Positions 28,580 to 38,008 of a DNA stretch of 64,000 bases are shown here, in pieces. Source of the stretch: Sphingopyxis sp. DBS4 (GTDB taxonomy: Bacteria > Pseudomonadota > Alphaproteobacteria > Sphingomonadales > Sphingomonadaceae); assembly GCF_024628865.1 (NCBI RefSeq), contig NZ_CP102384.1:1499001-1563000 (forward strand), read 5' to 3'. Position 1 is the stretch's first letter, and every line of letters begins with the position of its first letter. Both the position numbers and the translations under genes were made by a program. The notes beneath the pieces were generated by a model. That model made no database searches, was not told the DNA's origin, and was given only the letters and a program-made list of their open reading frames with translations.

Positions 28580-29386
28580 TCAAATTGTCTCAATGCGGCC
28601 GATGCCATAGGGGGCGAGCGCGGCGATCGGCGGCGGCGGGTTGGTGTCGCTGCGCGTAAAGACCGCGACGCCGGGCGCGGCTTCGGCGGGCCATGGCTGG
28701 CCTTGGGTGAGGTGCGCGATACGCCGCGCGATGCCCGCGGAGCCGTCGATCAGCCGGACGTCCGGCCCCGCCGCGGCCTGCAATTCGGCCGCCAGCAATG
28801 GGAAATGGGTGCAAGCGAGGACGATCACGTCCATGGCGTCGCCACCGGGCTGGCGGCGCAGTCCTGCGATGGCGCGTTCGGCGGCGGCCGCATTGACCTC
28901 GCGCCCGTTCAGCTTGTTTTCGGCCGCGGCGACGAGCGCGGGGCTGCCGTGGCGGAGTACGATCTTGTCGCTCGCGAATTTCGCACTGAGGTCGTCGACA
29001 TAGGGCTGGCGCACCGTCGCCTCGGTGCCGAGGACGCCGATCACGCCGCTTTGTGTCATTTCGGCGGCAGGCTTGATCGCGGGGACGGTGCCGACGATCG
29101 GCAGGTCGAGCGCGGCGCGGACGTGCGCGAGGGCGATCGTCGAGGCGGTATTGCAGGCGATCACCGCGAGCCGCGGCTGATAGCGCTCGACGAGCCGCCC
29201 GAGCAGCGCGGGAACGCGCGCCGCGAGTTCTGCGTCGCTTTTTTCGCCATAGGGCAGGCCGGCATAGTCGGCGGCATAGACGATCGGCGCGGTCGGCAGC
29301 AGTGCGCGCGTCGGGCCGAGGACGGTGAGGCCGCCGAGGCCGCTATCGAAAAAGAGGATGGGGGCGTTGGCGGAGGGGGCGGTCAT
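28580..29386 (-). CDS. murI: Glutamate racemase
   Basis: This 268-residue enzyme makes D-glutamate for peptidoglycan. The first catalytic motif is ILFFDSGLGGLTVLGPTRALL, then YAADYAGLPYGEKSD, LAVIACNTASTIALAHVRAAL (catalytic Cys) and VIVLACTHFPLLAAEL (second catalytic Cys). It starts at ATG 29386, divergent from plsY across a 156-bp gap. The window also carries the other wall racemase, alr, at 62928. Confidence 0.95.
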   Translation of the reverse strand: MTAPSANAPILFFDSGLGGLTVLGPTRALLPTAPIVYAADYAGLPYGEKSDAELAARVPALLGRLVERYQPRLAVIACNTASTIALAHVRAALDLPIVGTVPAIKPAAEMTQSGVIGVLGTEATVRQPYVDDLSAKFASDKIVLRHGSPALVAAAENKLNGREVNAAAAERAIAGLRRQPGGDAMDVIVLACTHFPLLAAELQAAAGPDVRLIDGSAGIARRIAHLTQGQPWPAEAAPGVAVFTRSDTNPPPPIAALAPYGIGRIETI

Positions 29387-29542
29387 TCGCGCCGGTTAGC
29401 AGGTGGCGCGTCGGGGCTCAATCCGTGCTCGTCGCCGAGGCGACGAGGGGGCATTCGTCCATTCTGGCGATCATCCGTCTCGAATCCGTTGATTGCATCG
29501 CCCAACATCGCCACATTGTGCCCGAACGGAGCAGGGGGTTTC

Positions 29543-30142
29543 ATGACGATAGTTTTGCTGGCGCTCGGGGGCTATCTGCTCGGGTCGATCCCGTTCGGCG
29601 TCATCCTGACGCGACTGTTCGGCGCGGGCGACCTCCGGCAGATCGGGTCGGGCAATATCGGCGCGACCAACGTGCTGCGCACCGGGCGCAAGGGGCTGGC
29701 CGCGGCGACGCTGATCCTCGACGGCGCGAAGGGCGCGGTCGCGGTGCTGCTCGCGCGGCATTTCGTGCCCGGGCTCGGCGCCGACGCCGCGATGATCGCG
29801 GGTGCGGCGGCGATGATCGGGCATTGCTATCCGGTCTGGCTGACATTCCGCGGCGGCAAGGGGGTCGCGACCCTGCTCGGCCTGTCGCTGGCGCTCGCCT
29901 GGCCGATCGGAGTGATCTTCGCGCTCGTCTGGCTGGGCACGGCGCTGCTCAGCCGCATCTCGTCGCTCGGCGGGATGGCGGGGGCGGTCGCGGCGCCGAT
30001 CGCTGCGCTCGCGCTGGGGCAGCGGACCTATGCGGTCGGGCTTGCCGCGCTCGCGGTCGTGGTGCTGTGGCGGCACCGCGAGAATATCGCGCGGTTGCGG
30101 GCGGGCACCGAACCGCGGATCGGTGGAAAGAAAGACGCGTGA
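29543..30142 (+). CDS. plsY: Acyl-phosphate:glycerol-3-phosphate acyltransferase (PlsY)
   Basis: This 199-residue inner-membrane enzyme makes lysophosphatidic acid from acyl-phosphate. Three family motifs are visible: LLGSIPFGVILTRLFG...IGSGNIGATNVLRTG, the KGAVAVLLAR loop, and GHCYPVWLTFRGGKGVAT. It has several hydrophobic helices. I start at ATG 29543, since the long open frame upstream is antisense to murI. The last four bases (GTGA) overlap dprA. Confidence 0.94.
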   Translation: MTIVLLALGGYLLGSIPFGVILTRLFGAGDLRQIGSGNIGATNVLRTGRKGLAAATLILDGAKGAVAVLLARHFVPGLGADAAMIAGAAAMIGHCYPVWLTFRGGKGVATLLGLSLALAWPIGVIFALVWLGTALLSRISSLGGMAGAVAAPIAALALGQRTYAVGLAALAVVVLWRHRENIARLRAGTEPRIGGKKDA

Positions 30143-31224
30143 CCCACGCCGAGCGGATCGCGCGCCTGCGCCTGATCCGCACGCCGAATATCGGACCGGT
30201 GAGCTGGCGCCAGCTCATGCAGCGTTTCGGTTCGGGCGAAGCGGCGCTCGACGCGCTACCCGATCTGGCGCTGCGCGGCGGCCGCGCGAAGCTGCGGATT
30301 GCATCGGCCGAAGCAGCGGCACGCGAATGCGCGCGCGTCGCAGACCTCGGGGCGCGACATCTCTTCATCGACGATGCCGATTATTCGCCATTGCTGCGCG
30401 CGGTCGAGGGCGCGCCGCCGGTGCTGATCGTGCGCGGCGACGCCGCGATGCTCGCGCGCCCATGCGTTGCGATCGTCGGCGCGCGCAACGCCTCGGCGGT
30501 CGCCTGCCGTTTCGCGCGGCAACTCGCTGCCGACCTTGCAGGCCGCGGCGTTACCGTAGTCAGCGGGCTGGCGCGCGGAGTCGATACGGCGGCGCATGTC
30601 GGCGCACTCGGCGGCGCGACGGCGGGGGTGATCGCGAGCGGGATCGACATCGCCTTTCCGCCCGAGAATGCGGCCTTGCAGGAAAAGATCGCCAGTGACC
30701 ATCTGCTGATCGCCGAACAGCCGCCGGGCACCGAGCCGCTCGCGCGGCACTTCCCCACACGCAACCGCATCATCGCCGGGCTCGCGCACGGCACGGTGGT
30801 GATCGAGGCGGCGCCGAAATCGGGGTCGCTGATCACTGCGCGCCGCGCGGCCGATTTTGGGCGCGAAGTGATGGCGGTGCCAGGCTCGCCGCTCGACCCG
30901 CGCGCGCAGGGCTGCAACCTGCTGATCCGCGAAGGCGCGACATTGATCCAGACTGTCGACGACGTGCTGGAGGCGGTCGGCCCGATCGACACGCGGATGG
31001 CGCGTGAGCCGCGTCGCGATTTCGTTCCGGCGGTCGCGGCCGAACCCATGGGCGACGGCGATCGCGACGCGGTGGCGGGTCTGCTCGGCCCGACGCCGGT
31101 GGCGGTCGACGAACTCGTCCGGCAGTCGGGCCGCCCCGCCGCCGCGGTGCAGCTCGTCCTGCTCGAACTCGAGCTCGCGGGGCGGATCGAGCGGCACGCG
31201 GGCGCGCGAATTTCGCTGCTGTGA
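30139..31224 (+). CDS. dprA: DNA-processing protein DprA
   Basis: This 361-residue protein binds single-stranded DNA and loads RecA during natural transformation. An N-terminal helix-hairpin region (ERIARLRLIRTPNIGPVSWRQLMQRFG) precedes the Rossmann core (CVAIVGARNASAVACRFARQLA, VTVVSGLARGVDTAAHVGAL, FPTRNRIIAGLAHGTVVIEA, SGSLITARRAADFGREVMAVPG). A C-terminal winged helix (VAVDELVRQSGRPAAAVQLVLLELELAGRIER) follows. GTG 30139 overlaps the plsY stop by 4 nt. plsY-dprA adjacency is common in proteobacteria. Confidence 0.95.
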   Translation: MTHAERIARLRLIRTPNIGPVSWRQLMQRFGSGEAALDALPDLALRGGRAKLRIASAEAAARECARVADLGARHLFIDDADYSPLLRAVEGAPPVLIVRGDAAMLARPCVAIVGARNASAVACRFARQLAADLAGRGVTVVSGLARGVDTAAHVGALGGATAGVIASGIDIAFPPENAALQEKIASDHLLIAEQPPGTEPLARHFPTRNRIIAGLAHGTVVIEAAPKSGSLITARRAADFGREVMAVPGSPLDPRAQGCNLLIREGATLIQTVDDVLEAVGPIDTRMAREPRRDFVPAVAAEPMGDGDRDAVAGLLGPTPVAVDELVRQSGRPAAAVQLVLLELELAGRIERHAGARISLL

Positions 31225-31339
31225 TCGCCCGCACTGCCCGTCAAGTCCCGGTAATATAACGACTCGTCCTGGTTCAGCCACCGTTCAGCGGTGCGCCGAC
31301 AGGTTGATGATATTGTATCTCATGCCGGGGAGATAGACG

Positions 31340-32881
31340 ATGCGAAGCCGATATTTGACGGGTGTGACGATGATCGCGATGCTGGCCGCGGCGCCCGCGC
31401 CGCTGCCGGTGGCGATCGCGCAGGCGCGAGTCGCCGATGGCCAACAGAGCTTCTGCCGCAACGCCGCCCCACTGCCTCGCCTCGGCCCGGAAGCGGCGCC
31501 GCGCCAGCAGCAGGACGACAGGCGCTATGTGACGCGAAGCGCCGAACCGGACCGCGCCGAGGTGGAGATTGATGCGCCGCCTCCGCCACCCCCTCCGCCG
31601 CCTCCTGCGCCACCTCCACCACCCGTGATGGCGGCGCCTGCGGATGCGGCGTCCGAAATCGCGGTCAGCGGATCGGCGGTCGGCGCGAGCGAGCGCTCGG
31701 TCGTGCGCCCCGGCCCCTATCCGCCGCCGATGCCGGGGCCCTATCCGCGCCCGCAGCCGCAATCGGGCATCCTCACCGCGGGCGAGCATGACGATCTGCT
31801 CAATCCCGAACTCTATGCCGCCTATGTGAACCGCAGCGGCGATCTGGGGCAGGAGGTGCGCGACCTGCCGCGCGTCGACACGATGCGCGTCGTCACCGTC
31901 AAGGTGAACGACCGCAGCGGCCAGCCGATCCCCTTTGCCGATGTCGTCGTGACGTGCAGCGATGGCAACAGCATCACCATGGCGACGCAGGCCGACGGTA
32001 GCGCGGTCTTCTTTCCGGGCCTCGACCGGTTGAGCGAACGGATCACCGTGTCGGCGAAGCAGGCGGGGCGCACCATCGCCGATGCGCGGCCCGTGCTCGT
32101 CGCCGAGGCGCCGGGCGGCCAGACGGTCGGGCTGACCGCGAACCAGACGGCGGTGAAAGCGACGAAGCTCGACCTGATGCTCGTGATCGACACCACGGGC
32201 AGCATGGGTGACGAGATCCGATACCTCCAGTCCGAACTGCGCTCGATCATTTCATCGATCACCGCCAAGCACCGCGATCTCGACATTCGCGTCGGCTTCG
32301 TCTTCTACCGCGACCTCGGCGACGATTATGTCACGCGCACCGTCGCTTTCGACCGCGACATCGGACGCGCGCAGGGCGTGCTCGCGCAGCAGGACGCGAA
32401 CGGCGGCGGCGACTATCCGGAGGCGATGGATCAGGCGATGATCCGCGCGGTCGGGCAGGACTGGCGCCCCGACGCGGTGAAATCGCTGCTGCTCGTCGCC
32501 GACGCGCCGCCGCACGACGAACTGTTCGGGCAGACATGGGCGGCGGCCGAAGCGGCGCGCGCGAAACGCATCCACATCACCCCGGTCGCCGCGTCGGGCG
32601 TCGCCGACAAGGCCGAATATGCGATGCGAGCGATGGCGGCGGCGACCCAGTCGCGCTACCTGTTCCTGACCGACGACAGCGGCGTCGGCAATCCGCACGC
32701 GCCGCCGGCGATCGACTGCTACCTCGTCACCCGCCTCGACGCGCTTGTCCGCCGGGTGATCGACAGCCAGATCAGCGGTCGCCGCATCGAGCCGAACGAT
32801 AATGAGATCATCCGCAGCGTCGGCAAATATGACGCGGGCAAATGCATCCTGCCCGCTGATTTCCGGTGGCAGAACCGGTAG
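31340..32881 (+). CDS. Exported von Willebrand factor A domain protein
   Basis: This 513-residue protein has a signal peptide (MRSRYLTGVTMIAMLAAAPAPLPVAIAQA). A Pro-only tract is near residues 78-95 and a second PYPPPMPGPYPRP-type linker near 130-145. A beta-sandwich-like segment (RVVTVKVNDRSGQPIPFADVVVTC) is at about 175-260. A vWA domain begins at about 280 with the MIDAS DTTGSMGDE (Asp284) and continues with FVFYRDLGDDYVTR and LLVADAPPHDE. GGAG lies about 8 nt before ATG 31340. It probably binds a metal-dependent protein ligand in the periplasm or at the surface. No partner gene is evident. Confidence 0.85.
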   Translation: MRSRYLTGVTMIAMLAAAPAPLPVAIAQARVADGQQSFCRNAAPLPRLGPEAAPRQQQDDRRYVTRSAEPDRAEVEIDAPPPPPPPPPPAPPPPPVMAAPADAASEIAVSGSAVGASERSVVRPGPYPPPMPGPYPRPQPQSGILTAGEHDDLLNPELYAAYVNRSGDLGQEVRDLPRVDTMRVVTVKVNDRSGQPIPFADVVVTCSDGNSITMATQADGSAVFFPGLDRLSERITVSAKQAGRTIADARPVLVAEAPGGQTVGLTANQTAVKATKLDLMLVIDTTGSMGDEIRYLQSELRSIISSITAKHRDLDIRVGFVFYRDLGDDYVTRTVAFDRDIGRAQGVLAQQDANGGGDYPEAMDQAMIRAVGQDWRPDAVKSLLLVADAPPHDELFGQTWAAAEAARAKRIHITPVAASGVADKAEYAMRAMAAATQSRYLFLTDDSGVGNPHAPPAIDCYLVTRLDALVRRVIDSQISGRRIEPNDNEIIRSVGKYDAGKCILPADFRWQNR

Positions 32882-32892
32882 GGAATTGACTC

Positions 32893-32919
32893 GCCCCCGC
32901 ATCTGACCGATGCGGGGGC
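32893..32919. terminator. Hairpin after the vWA gene
   Basis: Arms GCCCCCGCATC / GATGCGGGGGC with loop TGACC lie 12 nt after the vWA stop. There is no T run afterwards, so it is a possible terminator or mRNA 3' stabiliser rather than a textbook terminator. Confidence 0.5.
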
Positions 32920-32996
32920 CGTGGGTTGCTTCGATTAACCTCTCGCTTCGGTCGGTAGGGTCGGCTGACAGGGGGAGGGGTCGGAGGATATGACCC

Positions 32997-33989
32997 ATGA
33001 AAAAATTGCTGTCGGCCGCCGCCGCGCTGGCGCTGCTGGCCCAGCCCGCCATCACCTTCGCCAAGGACCGGGAGCCGGTCAAGATATCGGGCCCGGCGAA
33101 CGCGAAGGGCGTCACCAGCGTCGCCATCGGCGCCTTCAACGTCGGCTTCATCTTCGAATCGATCGACCAGACCGCAGCGTCGGGTGGCCTGATGGGCGCG
33201 TTCGGTGGCACGACCAAGGCCAAGAGCGAACTGGTCGGCGTGACGCCCGAAATGATGCAGGCGATCACCGACGCCGCCTATGCCGATTTCGTGTCGCAAC
33301 TAACCGCGGGCGGCTATGCGGTGCAGCCCGCTGCCGACCTGTTCGGCCATGCGGCGCTCGCCAAGACCAAGTCGCAGGACGTGCCGCTCGACATCAACAT
33401 CGCGCTCGAAAAGGGCAGCAAGGGAAAGGCGACCTATTTCAAGCCGACCGCGCTGCCGTCGCTGCTGATGGTGCCGGGCGATTTCCTTGGTTCGGGAATG
33501 AGCAGCATGGGGATCAACATGGCCGCAGGCCAGGCGAGCTATGCGCTGTCCACCTATGCCAAGGATGCGGGGGTCGGGGTGATCGACGTCGTCTATCTGA
33601 TCGATTTTTCGCAGCAGAAGCGCCCCGGCGCGTTCAGCTTCGGCGGGCTGCAGGTCAACAGCGCGCTGTCGGTGAGCGCCGACTATTCGCGCATGACGCT
33701 GATCGCGCCGAGCGGCAAGCAGGCGGTGATCACCGTCAAGGCGCCGGTCGCGGTCGAAGGCGAATTCGTCGAAAAGAGCGACGCGTCGAGCGGCACCGAC
33801 AAGGCGCTGCAGTCGGGCGCGAACGTCGCGGGCGGCGTCGCCGCGGCGATGGGCTTTGGCGGCCTCCGTTTCGGCAAGACGCGCAAGTTCGCCTTCACCG
33901 CCAAGCCCGGCAATTATGAGGAGGGTGCCGCGAAGGCCGCGAGCCTTGCGAGCGAGATGCTGCTCGGGCGGCTGAGCGCTCTCCGTTGA
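32997..33989 (+). CDS. Secreted protein of unknown function
   Basis: This 330-residue protein has a clear signal peptide, MKKLLSAAAALALLAQPAITFAKD. The mature region is beta-rich with low-complexity Ala/Gly/Ser stretches (SVAIGAFNVGFIFESIDQTAASGGLMGAFGGTTKAKSE, VGVIDVVYLIDFSQQKRPGAFSFGG). I recognise no domain. ATG 32997 has GGAGG 9 nt upstream, whereas ATG 32990 would be too close and opens another frame. It lies alone between the vWA gene and topA. Confidence 0.8.
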   Translation: MKKLLSAAAALALLAQPAITFAKDREPVKISGPANAKGVTSVAIGAFNVGFIFESIDQTAASGGLMGAFGGTTKAKSELVGVTPEMMQAITDAAYADFVSQLTAGGYAVQPAADLFGHAALAKTKSQDVPLDINIALEKGSKGKATYFKPTALPSLLMVPGDFLGSGMSSMGINMAAGQASYALSTYAKDAGVGVIDVVYLIDFSQQKRPGAFSFGGLQVNSALSVSADYSRMTLIAPSGKQAVITVKAPVAVEGEFVEKSDASSGTDKALQSGANVAGGVAAAMGFGGLRFGKTRKFAFTAKPGNYEEGAAKAASLASEMLLGRLSALR

Positions 33990-33996
33990 CCCCGGC

Positions 33997-34041
33997 GCGG
34001 GCGCTCCCTAAATCCGCTTGACGGAGGGCCGGAGCGCCCGC
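33997..34041. terminator. Inverted repeat between the secreted protein gene and topA
   Basis: Arms GCGGGCGCTCC (33997-34007) and GGAGCGCCCGC (34031-34041) are perfectly complementary with a 23-nt loop, starting 8 nt after the stop at 33989. It is a likely 3'-end structure; the lack of a T run keeps confidence low. Confidence 0.4.
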
Positions 34042-34086
34042 CACCCTCGCGCGTGTACGTGAGAGTAATCGGGGAACGAATTTTCA

Positions 34087-36630
34087 ATGCAATTGGTGAT
34101 TGTGGAATCGCCCGCCAAGGCGAAGACGATCGAGAAGTATCTCGGCCGTGATTTCAAGGTGCTGGCAAGCTATGGCCATGTTCGCGACCTGCCGCCCAAG
34201 GACGGCTCGGTCGACCCCGACGACGGCTTTGCGATGCAGTGGCAGCTTTATCCCGACAAGGCGAAGCGGCTGAAGGATATTCAGGACGCGGCGAAGCAGG
34301 CCGACCGTCTGATCCTCGCGACCGACCCCGATCGCGAGGGCGAGGCGATCAGCTGGCATGTGCAGGAATTGCTGCGCAGCAAGAAGGCGCTGCCGCAAAC
34401 CGTCGACCGCGTGACCTTCAACGCAATCACCAAGCAGGCGGTAACCGACGCGATGGCGCATCCGCGCGCGCTCGATGACGATCTGATCGACGCCTATCGC
34501 GCGCGCCGCGCGCTCGACTATCTCGTCGGCTTCACCTTGTCGCCGGTACTCTGGCGCAAGCTGCCCGGTGCGAAATCGGCGGGCCGCGTCCAGTCGGTGA
34601 CGCTGCGCATGATCGTCGAGCGCGAGCGCGAGATCGAGGCTTTTGTTGCGCAGCAATATTGGTCGGTGACCGGACTGTTCGAGATGAGCGGTACGCCCTT
34701 CAAGGCGCGCCTCGCGCGCTGGCGCGGCGACAAGATCGAGCGGCTGTCGATCGGCACCGAGGCGGACGCGCGCGCCGCCGAAGCCGACGTCAAGGCAGGC
34801 CATTTCACCGTCGACGCGGTCGAGACCAAGCCGCTGACCCGCAACCCGCCGCCGCCCTTCACCACCTCGACCCTGCAACAGGAAGCCGCGCGCAAGCTCG
34901 GCTTCTCGGCTAGCCACACGATGCGTGTCGCACAGGACCTCTATGAGGACGGCGCGATCACCTATATGCGAACCGACGGCGTCCAGATGGATGGCAGCGC
35001 GATCAGCGCCGCGCGTCGTGCGATCGCCGATCGCTACGACGGCGGCTATGTCCCCGACCAGCCGCGGCAATATCAGACCAAGGCGAAGAATGCGCAGGAA
35101 GCGCACGAAGCGATCCGTCCGACCGATTTCGGCAAGGACAAGGTCGGCGGCGGCGATCATGCGCGCCTTTACGAACTGATCTGGAAGCGCGCGCTGGCGA
35201 GCCAGATGGCGTCGGCGCGGCTCGAACGCACCAGCGTCGACCTGTCGGACGGCACCGGCAAGACGGTGCTGCGCGCGACGGGGCAGGTGGTGAAATTCCC
35301 CGGCTTCCTCGCGCTCTATGATGAAGGCCGCGACGACGCTGAGGATGAGGATGCGCGCCTGCTTCCCGCGATGGGCAAGGGCGATGCACCTGCGAAGACC
35401 GGCGTCGAGGTCGAGAGCCACGAAACCCAGCCGCCGCCGCGCTATTCGGAAGCGAGCCTCGTCAAGAAGATGGAGGAGCTCGGCATCGGGCGCCCGTCGA
35501 CCTATGCCTCGATCCTTCAGGTGCTCAAGGATCGCGCCTATGTGCGCGTCGAGAAGAACCGCTTTCTTCCCGAGGAAAGTGGGCGGCTGCTGACGGCGTT
35601 CCTCGAGCGCTTCTTCAATCGCTATGTCGAATATGATTTCACCGCGGGGCTCGAGGAGGAACTCGACGATGTGTCGGGCGGCCGTGCGCAATGGCAGGCG
35701 GTGCTCGAGAGCTTCTGGCGCGACTTCAAGCCGCGTACCGGGGAGGTGATGGAGCAGAAGCCGTCGGAGATCACCGCGGCGCTCGACGAGTTCCTCGGCC
35801 CCTATCTCTTCCCCGACAAGGGCGACGGCAGCGACCCGCGCCTGTGCCCCAATTGCGGCACCGGGCGGCTCGCACTGCGCGGCGGCAAGTTCGGGCCGTT
35901 CATCGCGTGCAGCAATTATCCCGAATGCAAATATACGCGCAAATTCGCGCAGCCCGGCGGCAATGGCGAGGCCGACACCGGGCCGGAAGCGATGGGCACC
36001 GACCCCGAAAGCGGGCTGGAAGTGACGAAGCGCAGCGGCCGCTTCGGCCCCTATATCCAACTCGGCGAGGGCAAGGAGGCGAAGCGTTCGTCGATCCCCA
36101 AGGACATCCCGACCGAGGATTTCGATCTCGATTATGCGCTGCGGCTGCTCAGCCTGCCGCGCGAGGTCGGGGTCCATCCCGAAAGCGGCAAGCCGATCCT
36201 CGCGGGGCTGGGGCGCTATGGCCCCTATCTGCTGCACGACGGCAAATATGGAAAGCTGACCGGCACCGCCGAAATCTTCGACATCGGGATGAACGCCGCA
36301 GTCGTCCGCATCGCCGAGGCCGCGAACGGTGGAGGGCGTGGTCGCGCCAAGGTCGAACCGCTGAAGACCTTCGGCGCGCACCCGACGAGCGGCGGCGAGA
36401 TAAAGCTGATGGCCGGGCGCTTCGGCCGTTATGTGACCGACGGCACGACCAACGCGACGTTGCCCAAAACGATCGAACCCGACGCGCTGACCGAAGAGGA
36501 AGCGATCGCGCTGATCGACGCGCGCGCGGCGAAGGGGCCGGCGAAGGGCAAGAAGAAGGCGGCGCCGAAGAAGAAGGCTGCCGCGAAGAAGGCGCCGACG
36601 AAGAAGAAGGCGGCGGCAAAGAAGGAATAG
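34087..36630 (+). CDS. topA: DNA topoisomerase I (type IA)
   Basis: This 847-residue topoisomerase relaxes negative supercoils. The N-terminal Toprim has LVIVESPAKAKTIEKYLG and LATDPDREGEAISWHV. DYLVGFTLSPVLWRKLPGAKSAGRVQSV follows, and the active-site Tyr293 is in ITYMRTDGVQMD. One zinc motif (CPNCGTGRLALRGGKFGPFIACSNYPECKY) is near residue 590. Three RFGPYI/RYGPYL/RFGRYV-type C-terminal repeats follow, ending in a Lys/Ala-rich tail (about residues 815-847), as is common in alphaproteobacteria. A type A repeat begins right after the stop. Confidence 0.97.
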   Translation: MQLVIVESPAKAKTIEKYLGRDFKVLASYGHVRDLPPKDGSVDPDDGFAMQWQLYPDKAKRLKDIQDAAKQADRLILATDPDREGEAISWHVQELLRSKKALPQTVDRVTFNAITKQAVTDAMAHPRALDDDLIDAYRARRALDYLVGFTLSPVLWRKLPGAKSAGRVQSVTLRMIVEREREIEAFVAQQYWSVTGLFEMSGTPFKARLARWRGDKIERLSIGTEADARAAEADVKAGHFTVDAVETKPLTRNPPPPFTTSTLQQEAARKLGFSASHTMRVAQDLYEDGAITYMRTDGVQMDGSAISAARRAIADRYDGGYVPDQPRQYQTKAKNAQEAHEAIRPTDFGKDKVGGGDHARLYELIWKRALASQMASARLERTSVDLSDGTGKTVLRATGQVVKFPGFLALYDEGRDDAEDEDARLLPAMGKGDAPAKTGVEVESHETQPPPRYSEASLVKKMEELGIGRPSTYASILQVLKDRAYVRVEKNRFLPEESGRLLTAFLERFFNRYVEYDFTAGLEEELDDVSGGRAQWQAVLESFWRDFKPRTGEVMEQKPSEITAALDEFLGPYLFPDKGDGSDPRLCPNCGTGRLALRGGKFGPFIACSNYPECKYTRKFAQPGGNGEADTGPEAMGTDPESGLEVTKRSGRFGPYIQLGEGKEAKRSSIPKDIPTEDFDLDYALRLLSLPREVGVHPESGKPILAGLGRYGPYLLHDGKYGKLTGTAEIFDIGMNAAVVRIAEAANGGGRGRAKVEPLKTFGAHPTSGGEIKLMAGRFGRYVTDGTTNATLPKTIEPDALTEEEAIALIDARAAKGPAKGKKKAAPKKKAAAKKAPTKKKAAAKKE

Positions 36631-36703
36631 GTCATCCCGGCGAAGGCCGGGATCTCGGCGCGTCACAATGCCGCGCCGAGATCCCGGCCTTCGCCGGGAT
36701 GAC
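36631..36703. repeat. Intergenic palindromic repeat, type A
   Basis: Arms starting GTCATCCCGGCGAAGGCCGGG and ending CCCGGCCTTCGCCGGGATGAC lie with no gap after the topA stop codon. It occupies most of the space before the lipase-like gene at 36749. Confidence 0.9.
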
Positions 36704-36748
36704 GATTATATCTTGGTATGTTAGGGTGACGCACCGGGAGGTATTTCG

Positions 36749-37870
36749 ATGCGTCATCTGCTTGCCTTGTCGCTCGCCCTTCTTTCAGTTCCCGCCGCCG
36801 CGCAGCAGGTCGGGACGCTCGTTTCCGCAGATCCCGTCGTCGAGACGCCGCCCGGCACGCAGGCGTGGCGGGTTCGCTACTGGACCGCGAACCAGGACGG
36901 CCAGCGGCAGGAGGTAACCGGCATGATTGTCGCACCGCGCGAGGCGGCGCCCGCGCAGCCGCGCCGCGTTATCGCCTGGGCGCACGGCACCTCGGGGGTG
37001 GCGCAGAAATGCGCGCCGTCGAACAATCCCGCTTTCTTTGCCTCGAACCCGATGGTCGAGGCGATGGCGCGGCGCGGCTATGTCGTTGCGGCCCCCGACT
37101 ATCCGGGGCTCGGCAGCGCGATGCCGCATCCCTATCTGGTCGGCGCCGATACCGCCCATTCGGTGCTCGACGCGGTGCGCGCGGCGCGCGCGATTCCGGG
37201 CGCGGCTGCGGGCACCCGCTTCGCGGTGTGGGGCGAATCGCAGGGCGGTCATGCCGCGCTGTGGACCGCGATTTTGGCGCGCGGCTATGCTCCCGACCTG
37301 ACGCTGATCGGCACCGCGGCCGCCGTTCCGCCGACCGACCTTGCCGCCAATATGCGGCAGGCGAGCGACCCCAATGCGCGTGCCCTGCTGCTCGCCTTCA
37401 CGCTGCATAGCTGGTCCGAACGCTTCGGCTATTCGCTCGACGGTTTCACTAATAAGGCGACGCAGGGCGTCATCCACCGCCTTGCCGAAAACAACTGTAT
37501 CGATGTCGATAATAAGCCGAAACTCGGTACGATCCTCGGCATGTTGGCGGTGCGACAGGCGGTCCAGAAGAAAGATGTGACCCGGATGGAGCCGTTCGCC
37601 AGGGCGATGCGCGCGAACAGCGTCGACCCGGTACGCGTTCCGGGGCCGCTGCTGATCTCGCAGGGAAGCAAGGACACGCTGGTCGCGCCGGCGGTGACGC
37701 GCGCTTTCGCGAAGGCCGTGTGCAAGCGCCGCACCGCCGTCCGCTGGATCGAGATTCCGGGGGGCAGTCACATCGACGGTGCGCGCGGCCCGCGGACCGA
37801 CGAGACCCTCGACTGGATCGACGCCCGCTTTGCAGGACAAGCGCCGCCGGACGATTGCCGGCGGATTTAA
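36749..37870 (+). CDS. Secreted alpha/beta hydrolase, lipase-like
   Basis: This 373-residue protein has signal peptide MRHLLALSLALLSVPAAAQ. The alpha/beta-hydrolase core shows an oxyanion-type VIAWAHGTSGVAQKCAPS, VVAAPDYPGLGS, the nucleophile elbow FAVWGESQGGHAALW (Ser near residue 165), GPLLISQGSKDTLVAP (Asp) and IEIPGGSHIDG (His). This arrangement matches the secretory lipase / prolyl-peptidase-like bacterial group. Four cysteines may form disulfides. The substrate is unknown, and it appears monocistronic. Confidence 0.87.
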   Translation: MRHLLALSLALLSVPAAAQQVGTLVSADPVVETPPGTQAWRVRYWTANQDGQRQEVTGMIVAPREAAPAQPRRVIAWAHGTSGVAQKCAPSNNPAFFASNPMVEAMARRGYVVAAPDYPGLGSAMPHPYLVGADTAHSVLDAVRAARAIPGAAAGTRFAVWGESQGGHAALWTAILARGYAPDLTLIGTAAAVPPTDLAANMRQASDPNARALLLAFTLHSWSERFGYSLDGFTNKATQGVIHRLAENNCIDVDNKPKLGTILGMLAVRQAVQKKDVTRMEPFARAMRANSVDPVRVPGPLLISQGSKDTLVAPAVTRAFAKAVCKRRTAVRWIEIPGGSHIDGARGPRTDETLDWIDARFAGQAPPDDCRRI

Positions 37871-37896
37871 GGTAATGAACCGTTCGTAAAGATTGT

Positions 37897-37980
37897 GTGT
37901 CCCCGCGAAGGCGGGGACCCATCTCCTGCCGGTGCCATCTTGAACCGATCGGAGATGGGCTCCCGCCTTCGCGGGAGCAC
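37897..37980. repeat. Intergenic palindromic repeat, type C
   Basis: Arms TGTGTCCCCGCGAAGGCGGGG... and ...TCCCGCCTTCGCGGGAGCAC, with inner pairing CCCATCTCC / GGAGATGGG, lie between the convergent hydrolase gene and the small membrane protein gene. Confidence 0.85.
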
Positions 37981-38008
37981 GGGGCTTATTCACTTGCGGG
38001 CGATCCGC

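Noticed and set aside
34084..36666. 860-residue open frame on the minus strand opposite topA
   Set aside because: It is the mirror of topA, which has every type IA topoisomerase motif. The antisense product is Arg/Leu/Ala-rich with no domain. Long antisense frames are expected at this GC content.
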